Source of the DNA: Leptolyngbyaceae cyanobacterium CSSed165cm_216
GTDB lineage: Bacteria > Cyanobacteriota > Cyanobacteriia > Phormidesmidales > Phormidesmidaceae
DNA length: 18,862 nucleotides
Assembly (NCBI GenBank): GCA_007135385.1
Contig: SLIY01000442.1
Coordinates: 1-18,862, forward strand
Direction: 5' to 3'
Positions 7,029 to 13,638 of this stretch are shown here, piece by piece. Each line of letters begins with the position of its first letter. The first letter of the stretch is position 1. The notes under the pieces are model-generated. The model was not told the origin of the DNA, did not search any database, and saw nothing but the letters and a program-made list of their open reading frames with translations. The translations under genes were made by a program, and so were the position numbers.

Positions 7029-8120
7029 ATGGCGGGTCAGTACCCCCATGATTATCGTCAGGCACGGCCATTGCTCGCGGCCCTGGCCAGTGGTCTTGTT
7101 ATGGGCAGCGGTCTGAGCCTCCCAGCCCACGCCAACCAACCCTGGGGCACTGTAGTGTATGCCAATACCCCCCAGGGCTATGCCCTGAATGTGCGCTGGG
7201 GACCCGGCACCCATACGGGGGTTTACCGCCGTGTCCGTCGGGGCAGCCCCCTAGAACTATCGGGACGGCGGCAGGATGGTTGGCTACAGCTGATCGATAC
7301 CACCTGGGTTGCCGGTAACCTGGTCAGCCGCAACCCGATTGACTCTGGCCTGACTGGAGATACCAGTCGAAACCTGGCCTTGGTCATCACCCCCCAGGGG
7401 TACGCCCTTAACATTCGCAGTGGACCAGGATACGAGTATCAACGCACAGGACAATTTCGCAGCGGCAGTCGGGTCAGGGTTACCGGGCGCACCCTTGTGG
7501 GTTGGGCCGAACTGGCCACTGGGGAATGGGTTGATCGGGCTTATTTGCAGTACGGCTCGTTTGTAGAGGATAGTTCAGAACCCGCTCAGCCAGAGCCCGA
7601 TGAGAATGTTAGAGAACTCCAGCGACGGCTGCGGCAATTGGGGTACTTGCCGTCAGACTTCCCCATATCGGGCATTTATGACGAAGATACCCAAAATGCA
7701 GTGCGTGTTTTTCAACGGGTGAATGGATTGCCGGTAACTGGGCGGGTGGATAATGACACCTGGCTAGCCTTGTACAACGCCACTTCCCCGACTCCCACAC
7801 CGACCCCGACTCCCACACCGACCCCGACTCCCACACCGACCCCGACTCCCACACCGACCCCGACTCCCACACCGACCCCGACTCCCACACCGACCCCGAC
7901 TCCCACACCTACGCCATCCCCAGAACCGGGGGAACAGCGGAAGCGGGTCGTGACTGATGGAGACCCGACCCTTGTCTTTGATGGCCCTGGTACTGAGAAC
8001 GAAATCCTGCGATCGGTGGATAATGGCACAATCGTCACGATCACAGGAGAAACCTTCGGCAACTGGAGCGAACTGGCAGACGGCGGTTGGATCTTTTCCC
8101 TGTGGTTAGAAGATCTTTAG
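7029..8120 (+). CDS. Exported SH3-domain and peptidoglycan-binding protein with a Pro-Thr linker
   Basis: This is a 363-aa product from the ATG at 7029. Residues 1-35 look like a signal peptide (basic start, hydrophobic LLAALASGLVMGSGLSL, cleavage after AHA). Two bacterial SH3 domains follow, each with an ALN[VI]R.GPG motif (about 41-95 and 115-180). Next comes a peptidoglycan-binding module (about 190-250: LQRRLRQLGYL, GIYDEDTQNAVRVFQ, GRVDNDTW). A linker of 21 Pro-Thr pairs follows, and then a third SH3-like domain at the C-terminus. It probably sits in the periplasm or cell wall and tethers to peptidoglycan; no catalytic domain is present. An in-frame ATG at 6963 adds 22 residues ahead of the signal peptide. 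The later start was chosen because of AGGGTGG before it, but this is not certain. The PPC/DUF296 gene starts 13 bases downstream. Confidence 0.85.
   Translation: MAGQYPHDYRQARPLLAALASGLVMGSGLSLPAHANQPWGTVVYANTPQGYALNVRWGPGTHTGVYRRVRRGSPLELSGRRQDGWLQLIDTTWVAGNLVSRNPIDSGLTGDTSRNLALVITPQGYALNIRSGPGYEYQRTGQFRSGSRVRVTGRTLVGWAELATGEWVDRAYLQYGSFVEDSSEPAQPEPDENVRELQRRLRQLGYLPSDFPISGIYDEDTQNAVRVFQRVNGLPVTGRVDNDTWLALYNATSPTPTPTPTPTPTPTPTPTPTPTPTPTPTPTPTPTPTPTPTPTPSPEPGEQRKRVVTDGDPTLVFDGPGTENEILRSVDNGTIVTITGETFGNWSELADGGWIFSLWLEDL
7788..7913 (+). repeat. 18-bp minisatellite encoding the (Pro-Thr)21 linker
   Basis: The unit CCGACTCCCACACCGACC occurs in six identical copies in tandem, plus a seventh altered at its 3' end. 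Each copy encodes PTPTPT, so copy-number changes keep the frame. Identical synonymous codon choice across copies indicates recent expansion or homogenisation by slippage or recombination. Confidence 0.95.
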
Positions 8121-8133
8121 CGAATCTGACCCC

Positions 8134-8541
8134 ATGGACACCTTTTGCTTGCGGCTCTATCCCGGCGATGATCTCAGACAGAGTCTTCAAACGTTTGCGG
8201 TCGAGCAAGGTCTCGAGGCGGGGATCATCTTGACCGCCCTGGGCAGTCTAACTCAGGGGTCGCTGAGGTTTGCAGCGTCATCGACAGCCAGCGTCATCCC
8301 TGGCCCCTTAGAGTTAATCTCCCTCAGCGGTACCTTATCGCGCCATGGCATGCACCTACACGGTGCCCTGGCGGATGCCCAGGGGCGGATGTATGGTGGC
8401 CACATTATGGTCGGATGCATGGTGCGTACGACGGCGGAAGTGGCGATCGCGACCCTACCCTACCTGCGCTTCAGCCGCCAACACGACCCCCAAACCGGTT
8501 ATTTGGAGCTGGTGGTTGAGGCTACAGGTTTGGACCTATGA
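8134..8541 (+). CDS. PPC/DUF296-domain protein
   Basis: This 135-aa protein consists almost entirely of a PPC (plant and prokaryote conserved, DUF296) domain. Marks are ILTALGSLTQGSLRF, ELISLSGTLS, MHLHGALADAQGRMYGGH and the closing beta strands. His74, His76 and His90 are in the positions that bind a metal in bacterial members. In plants the domain is joined to an AT-hook DNA-binding motif; no AT-hook is present here, and the bacterial role is poorly known. It starts 13 bases after the SH3 gene and is followed 37 bases on by an unknown gene, so the three may be one transcript. There is no strong Shine-Dalgarno. Confidence 0.88.
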   Translation: MDTFCLRLYPGDDLRQSLQTFAVEQGLEAGIILTALGSLTQGSLRFAASSTASVIPGPLELISLSGTLSRHGMHLHGALADAQGRMYGGHIMVGCMVRTTAEVAIATLPYLRFSRQHDPQTGYLELVVEATGLDL

Positions 8542-8578
8542 TGGGCTTGGTTCACGTTCAGGGGCTAATTTTTGACCT

Positions 8579-8953
8579 ATGGCTGATATCTTAGAAACCC
8601 CCGATCAACAAATTGCGGTGATCGAAGCTAACGTTTTGAAAATTTGCCAGGTGGGCGATCGCGGTTACCAAGAACTGGGGGAAAAGGGAACCGTCGTCCT
8701 CCTGCGTCAACTGGAAAACCCCTCCACCGATCTGGAGGACTGGCAGATTAAGTATCGCCCGATCAGCACCATCGACCACATGCTCTCGGATTGGAAGCAG
8801 ACACCGCTGCAAGACATGATCATTCGCTACAATCCCGAGGTTTCTGTGGTTTGCACGTTTCTATATCCCAATGGCACCCATACCAGTTACCATTTTGGCC
8901 GGATTAGCCCAGATCACGAGCCTAATGGCCAGGAACCAGCCGCAGGAAGCTGA
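8579..8953 (+). CDS. Hypothetical protein, 124 aa
   Basis: I do not recognise the family. The sequence looks like a genuine soluble alpha/beta protein, with regular hydrophobic spacing and codon use like its neighbours. It has no signal peptide or membrane segment. Recognisable stretches are IAVIEANVLKICQVGDRGYQ near the start, RPISTIDHMLSDWK in the middle and EVSVVCTFLYPNGTHTSYHFG near the end. The last ten residues (PNGQEPAAGS) look like low-complexity read-through and overlap, in another frame, a fragment resembling a peptidase tail (8925-9098). The C-terminus may therefore be new, created where a neighbouring gene was lost. It begins 37 bases after the DUF296 gene. Confidence 0.65.
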   Translation: MADILETPDQQIAVIEANVLKICQVGDRGYQELGEKGTVVLLRQLENPSTDLEDWQIKYRPISTIDHMLSDWKQTPLQDMIIRYNPEVSVVCTFLYPNGTHTSYHFGRISPDHEPNGQEPAAGS

Positions 8954-9098
8954 TTGGTTCCTGGCTGGCGATGATGACAGCGGCTATGACCGCAACGCCC
9001 GGATTCGAGTCCAGGTATACCGGGGCCGCAAGTATGTACTGCGCATTCGTCTATACCTAAACTATGCGGCTGGGGCAACAGCGGTGATGATGTGGTGA
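8925..9098 (+). pseudogene. Likely relic: C-terminal tail of an exported peptidase-like protein
   Basis: Read from ATG 8925 this frame gives 57 residues containing WFLAGDDDSGYDRNARI and VQVYRGRKYVLRIRLYLNY, then TAVMMW and the stop. The GDDDSG-RNA-RGRKYVLR pattern looks to me like the closing beta-sandwich of cyanobacterial subtilisin-like or other exported proteases, but the catalytic part is absent. It overlaps the 124-aa gene by 29 bases in the +1 frame and lacks a good ribosome site. A remnant of a deleted gene is the simplest explanation; a tiny stand-alone gene is possible. Confidence 0.45.
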
Positions 9099-9534
9099 GT
9101 CTGTGTTCTGGGGGCTGTAAATGGCAGAGGACATAAGCTAGCCAGGCAGGCAAACTTTACCCTTAATAGAGCTGGGCTCTAGCCTAATCAACCCTGACCC
9201 CGTAGACTTTGCTCAGAGGTTGTTTGAAAAAGGTCGTCCCAGATATAGTTTGCTGCCAAGAGGCCGTAAACCCGCTGACGTTTGAGGACATTGGCCTACT
9301 CCGCAGGTATAACCTGAGATGCTCTTTGGCTTTTCAAACAGCCGCTCAGAGAGTTCTCCCTGAACTTTCTGCAGTTAACCTTTTATGGCATATCAAGGCG
9401 AGCCACACCCGGCGGTGTGATCTGATTTAATGGCTCCAAGCTATTAGATGCAGCCTAGCAAACCGTAACGACTTAACTTTTGCTTTAGAATCTTGTCAAC
9501 GACCTCTCCAGTTCACTTTCCTTAACGGCACCCT
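9099..9534. other. Intergenic region upstream of the GH57 gene
   Basis: There are about 436 bases without a convincing gene. An inverted-repeat element occupies 9212-9349. The 3' part (about 9430-9534) should contain the promoter and leader of the GH57 gene, but no box pair is clear enough to assign. Confidence 0.5.
9212..9349. mobile_element. Small inverted-repeat element, MITE or IS relic
   Basis: The left end CTCAGAGGTTGTTTGAAAA (9212-9230) and the right end on the opposite strand, CTGAGCGGCTGTTTGAAAA (9349 down to 9331), match at 16 of 19 positions. The 138-bp interval has no transposase ORF. No obvious target duplication flanks it. The repeat is unrelated to the TAGTGGTCTG ends elsewhere in the window. 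Confidence 0.5.
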
Positions 9535-11124
9535 ATGGCTATCGGATATCTCGCCCTTGTTCTTCATGCCCACCTGCCCTATGTTCGCCACCCTGAGAGC
9601 GACTATGTGCTTGAAGAAGAGTGGTTGTACGAGGCGATCATCGAGACCTATGTGCCCCTACTCACCATGTTTGAGGGGCTGAAACGGGACGGTATCGACT
9701 TTAAGCTCACTATGAGCATGACCCCGCCGTTGGTGTCGATGCTGCGGGATCCCTTGTTACAGGAGCGGTTTGATGCTCACCTAGCCATGCTAGAGGAGCT
9801 GACCGAACTGGAGGTGGAGCGAAATGTGCACAACGGTCATCTACAGTATTTAGCCGAAACTTACGCCAAAGAGTTCAACCATGTACGCCATGTGTGGGAG
9901 AGCTACAGTGGCGACTTGGTGACGGCGTTTAAGCAATACCAAGACAGCAACAACCTGGACATTATCACCTGCGGCGCCACCCACGGTTATCTACCGCTGA
10001 TGAAAATGTACCCTGAAGCGGTGTGGGCCCAAATTCAGGTGGCGACTGAGCACTACCAGGATACCTTTGGCCGTCCTCCTGCTGGTATTTGGTTGCCAGA
10101 GTGTGCTTACTACGAAGGCCTGGAGCGGATGGTGGCCGATGCTGGTCTACGCTACTTTTTAACCGATGGCCATGGCATTCTCTACGCCCGGCCCCGCCCC
10201 CGGTTTGGCAGCTATGCCCCGATCTTTACTGAGAGCGGGGTTGCGGCCTTTGGTCGCGATCATGAGTCATCTCAGCAGGTGTGGTCTTCCCAGGTGGGCT
10301 ATCCGGGTGCCCCGGAATATCGTGAGTTCTACCGTGACCTGGGCTGGGATGCGGAGTATGAGTACATCAAGCCCTATGTGATGCCCAACGGCCAGCGTAA
10401 GAATGTGGGCATTAAGTACCACAAGATTACCGGCAAGGGCCTGGGCCTATCCGACAAAGAGTGGTATGACCCCTACTGGGCTCGGGAAAAGGCGGCTGAG
10501 CACGCTAGTAACTTTATGTACAACCGGGAGCAGCAGGTCAGCCATCTCCATGGCATCATGCAGCGCCCGCCCGTGATTGTGTCCCCCTATGATGCCGAGC
10601 TGTTTGGTCACTGGTGGTATGAGGGGCCCTGGTTCCTAGACTATTTATTCCGCAAGAGCTGGTTTGACCAAGATACTTACGAGATGACTCACCTGGCGGA
10701 CTATTTGCAGGCTAACCCTACCCAGCAAGTGTGCCGCCCTTCCCAGTCCAGTTGGGGTTATAAGGGCTTCCACGAATACTGGTTGAATGAAACAAATGCT
10801 TGGATTTATCCCCACCTGCACAAGGCGGCGGAGCGGATGATTGAGCTGGCCAAGCGGGAACCGGCGGATGAGCTAGAATGGCGGGCCTTGAATCAAGCGG
10901 CGCGCGAGTTGCTGTTGGCCCAATCCTCGGACTGGGCGTTTATTATGCGCACGGGCACCATGGTGCCTTACGCGATTCGACGGACACGATCGCATCTCAT
11001 GCGGTTCCAAAAACTGTGGGATGACATTAACCTGGGTAAAATTGATGCTGGCTGGCTGGACAAGGTACAAGCCGTAGACAACATCTTTCCCAATATCAAC
11101 TACCGAGTCTATCGCCCGCTCTAG
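9535..11124 (+). CDS. GH57 1,4-alpha-glucan branching enzyme
   Basis: This 529-aa cytosolic enzyme cuts alpha-1,4-glucan and re-attaches the piece through an alpha-1,6 bond in glycogen synthesis. The N-terminal GH57 (beta/alpha)7 barrel shows the family motifs HAHLPYVRHPE (11-21), GIWLPECAYYEG with the expected nucleophile Glu189, and SPYDAELFGHWWYEG with the expected acid/base Asp353. The C-terminal part is the DUF1957 helical domain (LNETNAWIYPHLHKAAERM, then SSDWAFIMRTG). Its length is close to that of the Thermus thermophilus GH57 branching enzyme. A typical cyanobacterium also has GH13 GlgB, so this is probably a second, GH57-type enzyme. It is alone on its strand locally, with a palindrome at 11293-11356 downstream. 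An alpha-amylase or 4-glucanotransferase is the less likely alternative. Confidence 0.93.
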   Translation: MAIGYLALVLHAHLPYVRHPESDYVLEEEWLYEAIIETYVPLLTMFEGLKRDGIDFKLTMSMTPPLVSMLRDPLLQERFDAHLAMLEELTELEVERNVHNGHLQYLAETYAKEFNHVRHVWESYSGDLVTAFKQYQDSNNLDIITCGATHGYLPLMKMYPEAVWAQIQVATEHYQDTFGRPPAGIWLPECAYYEGLERMVADAGLRYFLTDGHGILYARPRPRFGSYAPIFTESGVAAFGRDHESSQQVWSSQVGYPGAPEYREFYRDLGWDAEYEYIKPYVMPNGQRKNVGIKYHKITGKGLGLSDKEWYDPYWAREKAAEHASNFMYNREQQVSHLHGIMQRPPVIVSPYDAELFGHWWYEGPWFLDYLFRKSWFDQDTYEMTHLADYLQANPTQQVCRPSQSSWGYKGFHEYWLNETNAWIYPHLHKAAERMIELAKREPADELEWRALNQAARELLLAQSSDWAFIMRTGTMVPYAIRRTRSHLMRFQKLWDDINLGKIDAGWLDKVQAVDNIFPNINYRVYRPL

Positions 11125-11292
11125 CATGGCTGAGTGGCAGGTGGCAGGAATGGTTGGCTGACTTATGCCGTAGAGTACTAGGGCGGACCGCAGGCAGAAA
11201 AGGAGTTCTCTGCCTCACAAGGGTTTCAGCCTCGGCAGGGGGGTGGGTTATGCCTGCTATCGGCGCCTAGATCATCGGTTCAGTATGGTTAA

Positions 11293-11356
11293 AAACCCGG
11301 TTTCTGCGTCGCTGCTCTAACGAGATAATCTGCTGCCTGGCCAAGGAACCGGGTTT
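11293..11356 (+). repeat. Palindromic intergenic repeat (AAACCCGGTTTCT family), possible terminator
   Basis: AAACCCGGTTTCT (11293-11305) faces AGGAACCGGGTTT (11344-11356), complementary at 12 of 13 positions, with a 38-base loop. A short T-rich run (TTTCTTTAT) follows. It lies between the convergent genes GH57 and psaI. A related repeat is at 12645-12700. Confidence 0.6.
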
Positions 11357-11394
11357 CTTTATCGGTGTTCTGGTCAAACCAACCATCCATCAAC

Positions 11395-11428
11395 AAAAAA
11401 CCGCCCGGGCAGGTTAGTGCTCAGGCGG
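11395..11428 (-). terminator. Intrinsic terminator of psaI
   Basis: Read on the minus strand, CCGCCTGAGC and GCCCGGGCGG form a ten-position stem with one G-U pair and one mismatch, an eight-base loop, and a run of six T immediately after. It begins 29 bases beyond the psaI stop codon. Confidence 0.85.
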
Positions 11429-11457
11429 AAAATATGGCTTATAGCAAGCAACAGAGC

Positions 11458-11568
11458 CTAGGCCGCATCTTCCTTTTCAATGTAAAGAAATAAAAAGGCC
11501 ATGGTAGCAGCGGGAACAACGATGCCCACCAGAGGAACCAAGATAGAGGGTAAAAAAGCAGCTGGCAT
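11458..11568 (-). CDS. psaI: Photosystem I reaction centre subunit VIII (PsaI)
   Basis: This tiny 36-aa single-span thylakoid membrane protein of photosystem I sits at the trimer interface next to PsaL. The product begins MPAAFLPSILVPLVG and ends FLFLYIEKEDAA. It shows the family pattern FLPsIlVPLvG, a hydrophobic helix, and the closing LFLYIE. A ribosome site AAGGA lies 7 bases before the ATG at 11568, and a strong terminator follows the stop. In many cyanobacteria psaI is next to psaL, but here it is not: the upstream neighbour on the same strand is a hypothetical gene 46 bases away. Confidence 0.93.
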   Translation of the reverse strand: MPAAFLPSILVPLVGIVVPAATMAFLFLYIEKEDAA

Positions 11569-11614
11569 AAGGGTTTCCTTACTCAATAACTGAAATTACA
11601 GCATGTGGACTAGG

Positions 11615-12040
11615 TTACTCCGAAAGGGGCGTCTGTATGTCAGTTTCTTTACAAACTTTCTCACTCGCCCTATCCGTTGGTGTTTGGCCCATTCCCGAGC
11701 GTGATGGGGCATGCCACCAAGCCTGCAGGGTCGAGTCAAACCGGGCGGTGTAAAGAGTCGTTACAAAGGGTTGGGTGTGATAGCCCTGACCGACAATTTC
11801 CACGCAGTAGGACGGCGATCGCCGGGTTGCCATGTCAGGTATGAAACGCTTACCAATTCGTCGCCAACTGGGCTCTTTGCCCCGCCACTGAATGCGACAA
11901 CAGGGCCAGGGCAACTGTTCGCGGTCGAAGAGGCGACAACAGGGACCGATGACTCGATAGGTTAAGTGGGCACCAGGACTGTGAAAAATATGCCCTGTGG
12001 GCCAGGGATGCTCTGAATCAGGGGGCAGGGACGATATCAT
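11615..12040 (-). CDS. Hypothetical Cys/Trp-rich protein, 141 aa
   Basis: I do not recognise a named family. From ATG 12040 the product begins MISSLPPDSEHPWPTGHIF and contains YRVIGPCCRLFDREQLPWPCC, WRRIGKRFIPDM and PSYCVEIVGQGYHTQPFVT. Cysteines, prolines and tryptophans are frequent, and there is no signal peptide or membrane segment. The frame stays open upstream to 12151, but that part overlaps the divergent DUF2470 gene and reads like non-coding sequence, so the internal start was taken. The C-terminal 30 residues look less conserved in character. It lies just upstream of psaI on the same strand. The pattern of paired cysteines hints at metal binding, which is inference. Confidence 0.6.
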   Translation of the reverse strand: MISSLPPDSEHPWPTGHIFHSPGAHLTYRVIGPCCRLFDREQLPWPCCRIQWRGKEPSWRRIGKRFIPDMATRRSPSYCVEIVGQGYHTQPFVTTLYTARFDSTLQAWWHAPSRSGMGQTPTDRASEKVCKETDIQTPLSE

Positions 12041-12095
12041 AGCTGTATAGACTAGGCTGAAATCAGTCTTGCTGATGTAGTTTACGAGATAGTTT

Positions 12096-12377
12096 ATGCC
12101 TGAGCCAATTACCAGCGCGGTGAGCGATCGCATCTGCAAGCATATGAACAAAGACCATGCTGATGCCGTGTTGCTCTACGCCACCACCTATGGCAACCAG
12201 CCTAACGCCGCTGCCGCCACCCTAGAGTCCATTGATCCAGAGGGGATGACCTTGGCCGTTACTGTAGACGGAACTGTCACCTCTGCGCGGGTTGCCTTTG
12301 ACCATACCTTGGCTGGAGCTGAGGATGCCCATCATACCCTGGTAGAAATGTTAAAGCAGGCTCGGGTAGCCCCGTAG
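12096..12377 (+). CDS. DUF2470 (HugZ C-terminal-like) domain protein
   Basis: This 93-aa protein is formed by a single DUF2470 domain: DRICKHMNKDHADAVLLYA near the start, then LESIDPEGMTLAV and the helix at the end. In haem-utilisation (HugZ-type) and related proteins this domain follows a flavin/haem-binding split barrel; here it stands alone. The HMNxDH motif is the family mark. It is divergent from the hypothetical gene (55 bases apart) and followed after 20 bases by a ferredoxin gene, so the two are very probably co-transcribed. A role around haem or iron-sulfur redox is suggested but not shown. Confidence 0.87.
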   Translation: MPEPITSAVSDRICKHMNKDHADAVLLYATTYGNQPNAAAATLESIDPEGMTLAVTVDGTVTSARVAFDHTLAGAEDAHHTLVEMLKQARVAP

Positions 12378-12397
12378 GAGATTCTCGTAGGAGAGTT

Positions 12398-12640
12398 ATG
12401 AGTGTTTCTATTCAGTTTATGCCTGACGGTGTCACGGTTGATGCCGAGGTTGGGGAGCCCTTGTTGCAGGTGGCGGAACGGGCCGGGGTAACAATTCCTA
12501 CAGGTTGTTTAATGGGGTCTTGCCATGCCTGTGAAGTGGAAATCAGCGGCCAGGAAGATCCCATCTGTGCCTGCATTACGGCAGTGCCGCCGGGGCAGCC
12601 TCAACTGACTATCAATCTTTATGTGGATCCGACCTGGTAA
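12398..12640 (+). CDS. Short 2Fe-2S ferredoxin-like protein
   Basis: This 80-aa protein has the plant-type [2Fe-2S] beta-grasp fold. The cluster ligands are Cys37, Cys42 and Cys45 (TGCLMGSCHACEVE, spacing CX4CX2C), with Cys59 in PICACITAVPPG as the fourth. Cys57 is an extra cysteine two residues earlier. It is shorter than photosynthetic ferredoxin PetF (about 97 aa) and lacks part of the acidic surface, so it is more likely a specialised electron carrier. TAGGAGAG lies 2-9 bases before the ATG. It is the second gene of a pair with the DUF2470 protein, and a palindromic terminator-like repeat follows 4 bases after the stop. Confidence 0.9.
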   Translation: MSVSIQFMPDGVTVDAEVGEPLLQVAERAGVTIPTGCLMGSCHACEVEISGQEDPICACITAVPPGQPQLTINLYVDPTW

Positions 12641-12644
12641 AGAC

Positions 12645-12700
12645 CCCCGGTTTCTGGTTGTACCAGCCATATCCTCTGGCAGTACCCATAGAAACCGGGG
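12645..12700. terminator. Bidirectional terminator-like palindrome, CCGGTTTCT repeat family
   Basis: CCCCGGTTTCT (12645-12655) and AGAAACCGGGG (12690-12700) are perfectly complementary over 11 bases, with a 34-base loop. It lies between the convergent ferredoxin and desaturase stops, 4 and 8 bases away. It is related to the repeat at 11293-11356. Confidence 0.6.
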
Positions 12701-12708
12701 CTCAACCC

Positions 12709-13536
12709 TTACGCGTCTGTTGGGGTATTCGCTAGCTTCACCTTTTTCGCCAAGCCCAGCTTTTCTAGCAAGCTAATGGTCATCCAGGTAATGTCCACTT
12801 CCCACCATTTCAGTCCGTGGCGGGCCGAATACTGATAGGCATGGTGGTTGTTGTGCCAGCCTTCGCCATAGGTGACCAAGGCCACCCACCAGCAGTTGGT
12901 GGATTTGTCTTCTGTTTCGTAGGTGCGATAACCAAATTTGTGAGTAGCGCTGTTAACAAACCAGGTGCAGTGGTAAACCACCACTAACCGCACAAAGATG
13001 CCCCACAGGACAAAAGGCCATCCCCCGAGCAAGTAGAGGACGACCCCAAGCGCCACTTGCAGGGCTAAAAAGTACTTTTCAAAGAATAAGTAGACCGGGT
13101 CGTCGTTAATATCGCGGGTAAAGCGTTCGATGTCTCGCCGAGCGGGTACATCCCGCAGCATCCAGCCCATGTGGCTCCACCAAAAACCTTTGTTGGAATC
13201 GTGGTGGTCGTTAGCTTGGTCAGAGTAGGCGTGATGGTGACGGTGCAGGCCTACCCAGACCAAAGGGCCATGCTGGCAAGCGAGAGTACCGCAGAAAACA
13301 AAGAAATATTCCAGCCACTTGGGCACCTGGAAGCTGCGGTGAGAAATCAGTCGGTGCCAGCCGAGGGTGATACCCAAGCAGCCGGTAACCCAATGGAGCA
13401 GCAGGGCGACACCAATGGCGGCCCAAGAGAAGTTGCCGGGCAAAAAAGCCAATAGGGCAATACCGTGAATAACGGCCATAAACGACAGGGTGACCCAATC
13501 GCGCGAGAGCTGTTGATCAGAAGTTGCAGCAGTCAT
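12709..13536 (-). CDS. desC: Acyl-lipid delta-9 fatty acid desaturase
   Basis: This 275-aa membrane di-iron enzyme puts the first double bond into acyl chains of thylakoid lipids, with electrons from ferredoxin. The three histidine boxes are present: HRLISH (61-66), HRHHH (98-102) and HNNHH (228-232, in EGWHNNHHAYQ). The hydrophobic stretches around 18-56, 75-90 and 155-190 fit four membrane spans. Length and boxes match DesC, as opposed to the longer DesA and DesB. The ATG at 13536 gives a normal N-terminus; the ribosome site is weak. It faces the ferredoxin gene tail-to-tail and is divergent from the PLP-enzyme gene, with about 100 bases holding both promoters. A long-chain acyl-CoA desaturase would look similar. 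Confidence 0.93.
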   Translation of the reverse strand: MTAATSDQQLSRDWVTLSFMAVIHGIALLAFLPGNFSWAAIGVALLLHWVTGCLGITLGWHRLISHRSFQVPKWLEYFFVFCGTLACQHGPLVWVGLHRHHHAYSDQANDHHDSNKGFWWSHMGWMLRDVPARRDIERFTRDINDDPVYLFFEKYFLALQVALGVVLYLLGGWPFVLWGIFVRLVVVYHCTWFVNSATHKFGYRTYETEDKSTNCWWVALVTYGEGWHNNHHAYQYSARHGLKWWEVDITWMTISLLEKLGLAKKVKLANTPTDA

Positions 13537-13638
13537 GAAAACATCTCAGAATTTTTGGACAGTCAGAATAAATTCGAGGGACAATAAGCTCCCTTGTTTC
13601 TTAACGAAAAAATTTAACCTAGGAAACGATTAAACCTG

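Larger units (their letters stand above)
11125..11457. other. Convergent intergenic region between GH57 and psaI
   Basis: No gene was seen. It holds the palindromic repeat at 11293-11356, likely serving as terminator for the plus-strand GH57 gene, and the psaI terminator at 11395-11428 on the minus strand. The stretch 11125-11270 shows nothing I can name. Confidence 0.5.

Noticed and set aside
7788..7913. Tandem array considered as a CRISPR
   Set aside because: Units are adjacent without spacers and encode an in-frame Pro-Thr linker.
7609..8062. Minus-strand frames with repeated Trp-Glu-Ser-Gly and Val-Gly units
   Set aside because: They are read-outs of the Pro-Thr minisatellite on the opposite strand of a clear gene.
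9209..9430. 73-residue plus-strand frame
   Set aside because: Composition is not protein-like, and the frame runs across the inverted-repeat element at 9212-9349.
12041..12151. Upstream extension of the minus-strand hypothetical gene
   Set aside because: It overlaps the start of the DUF2470 gene and lacks protein character; ATG 12040 is simpler.
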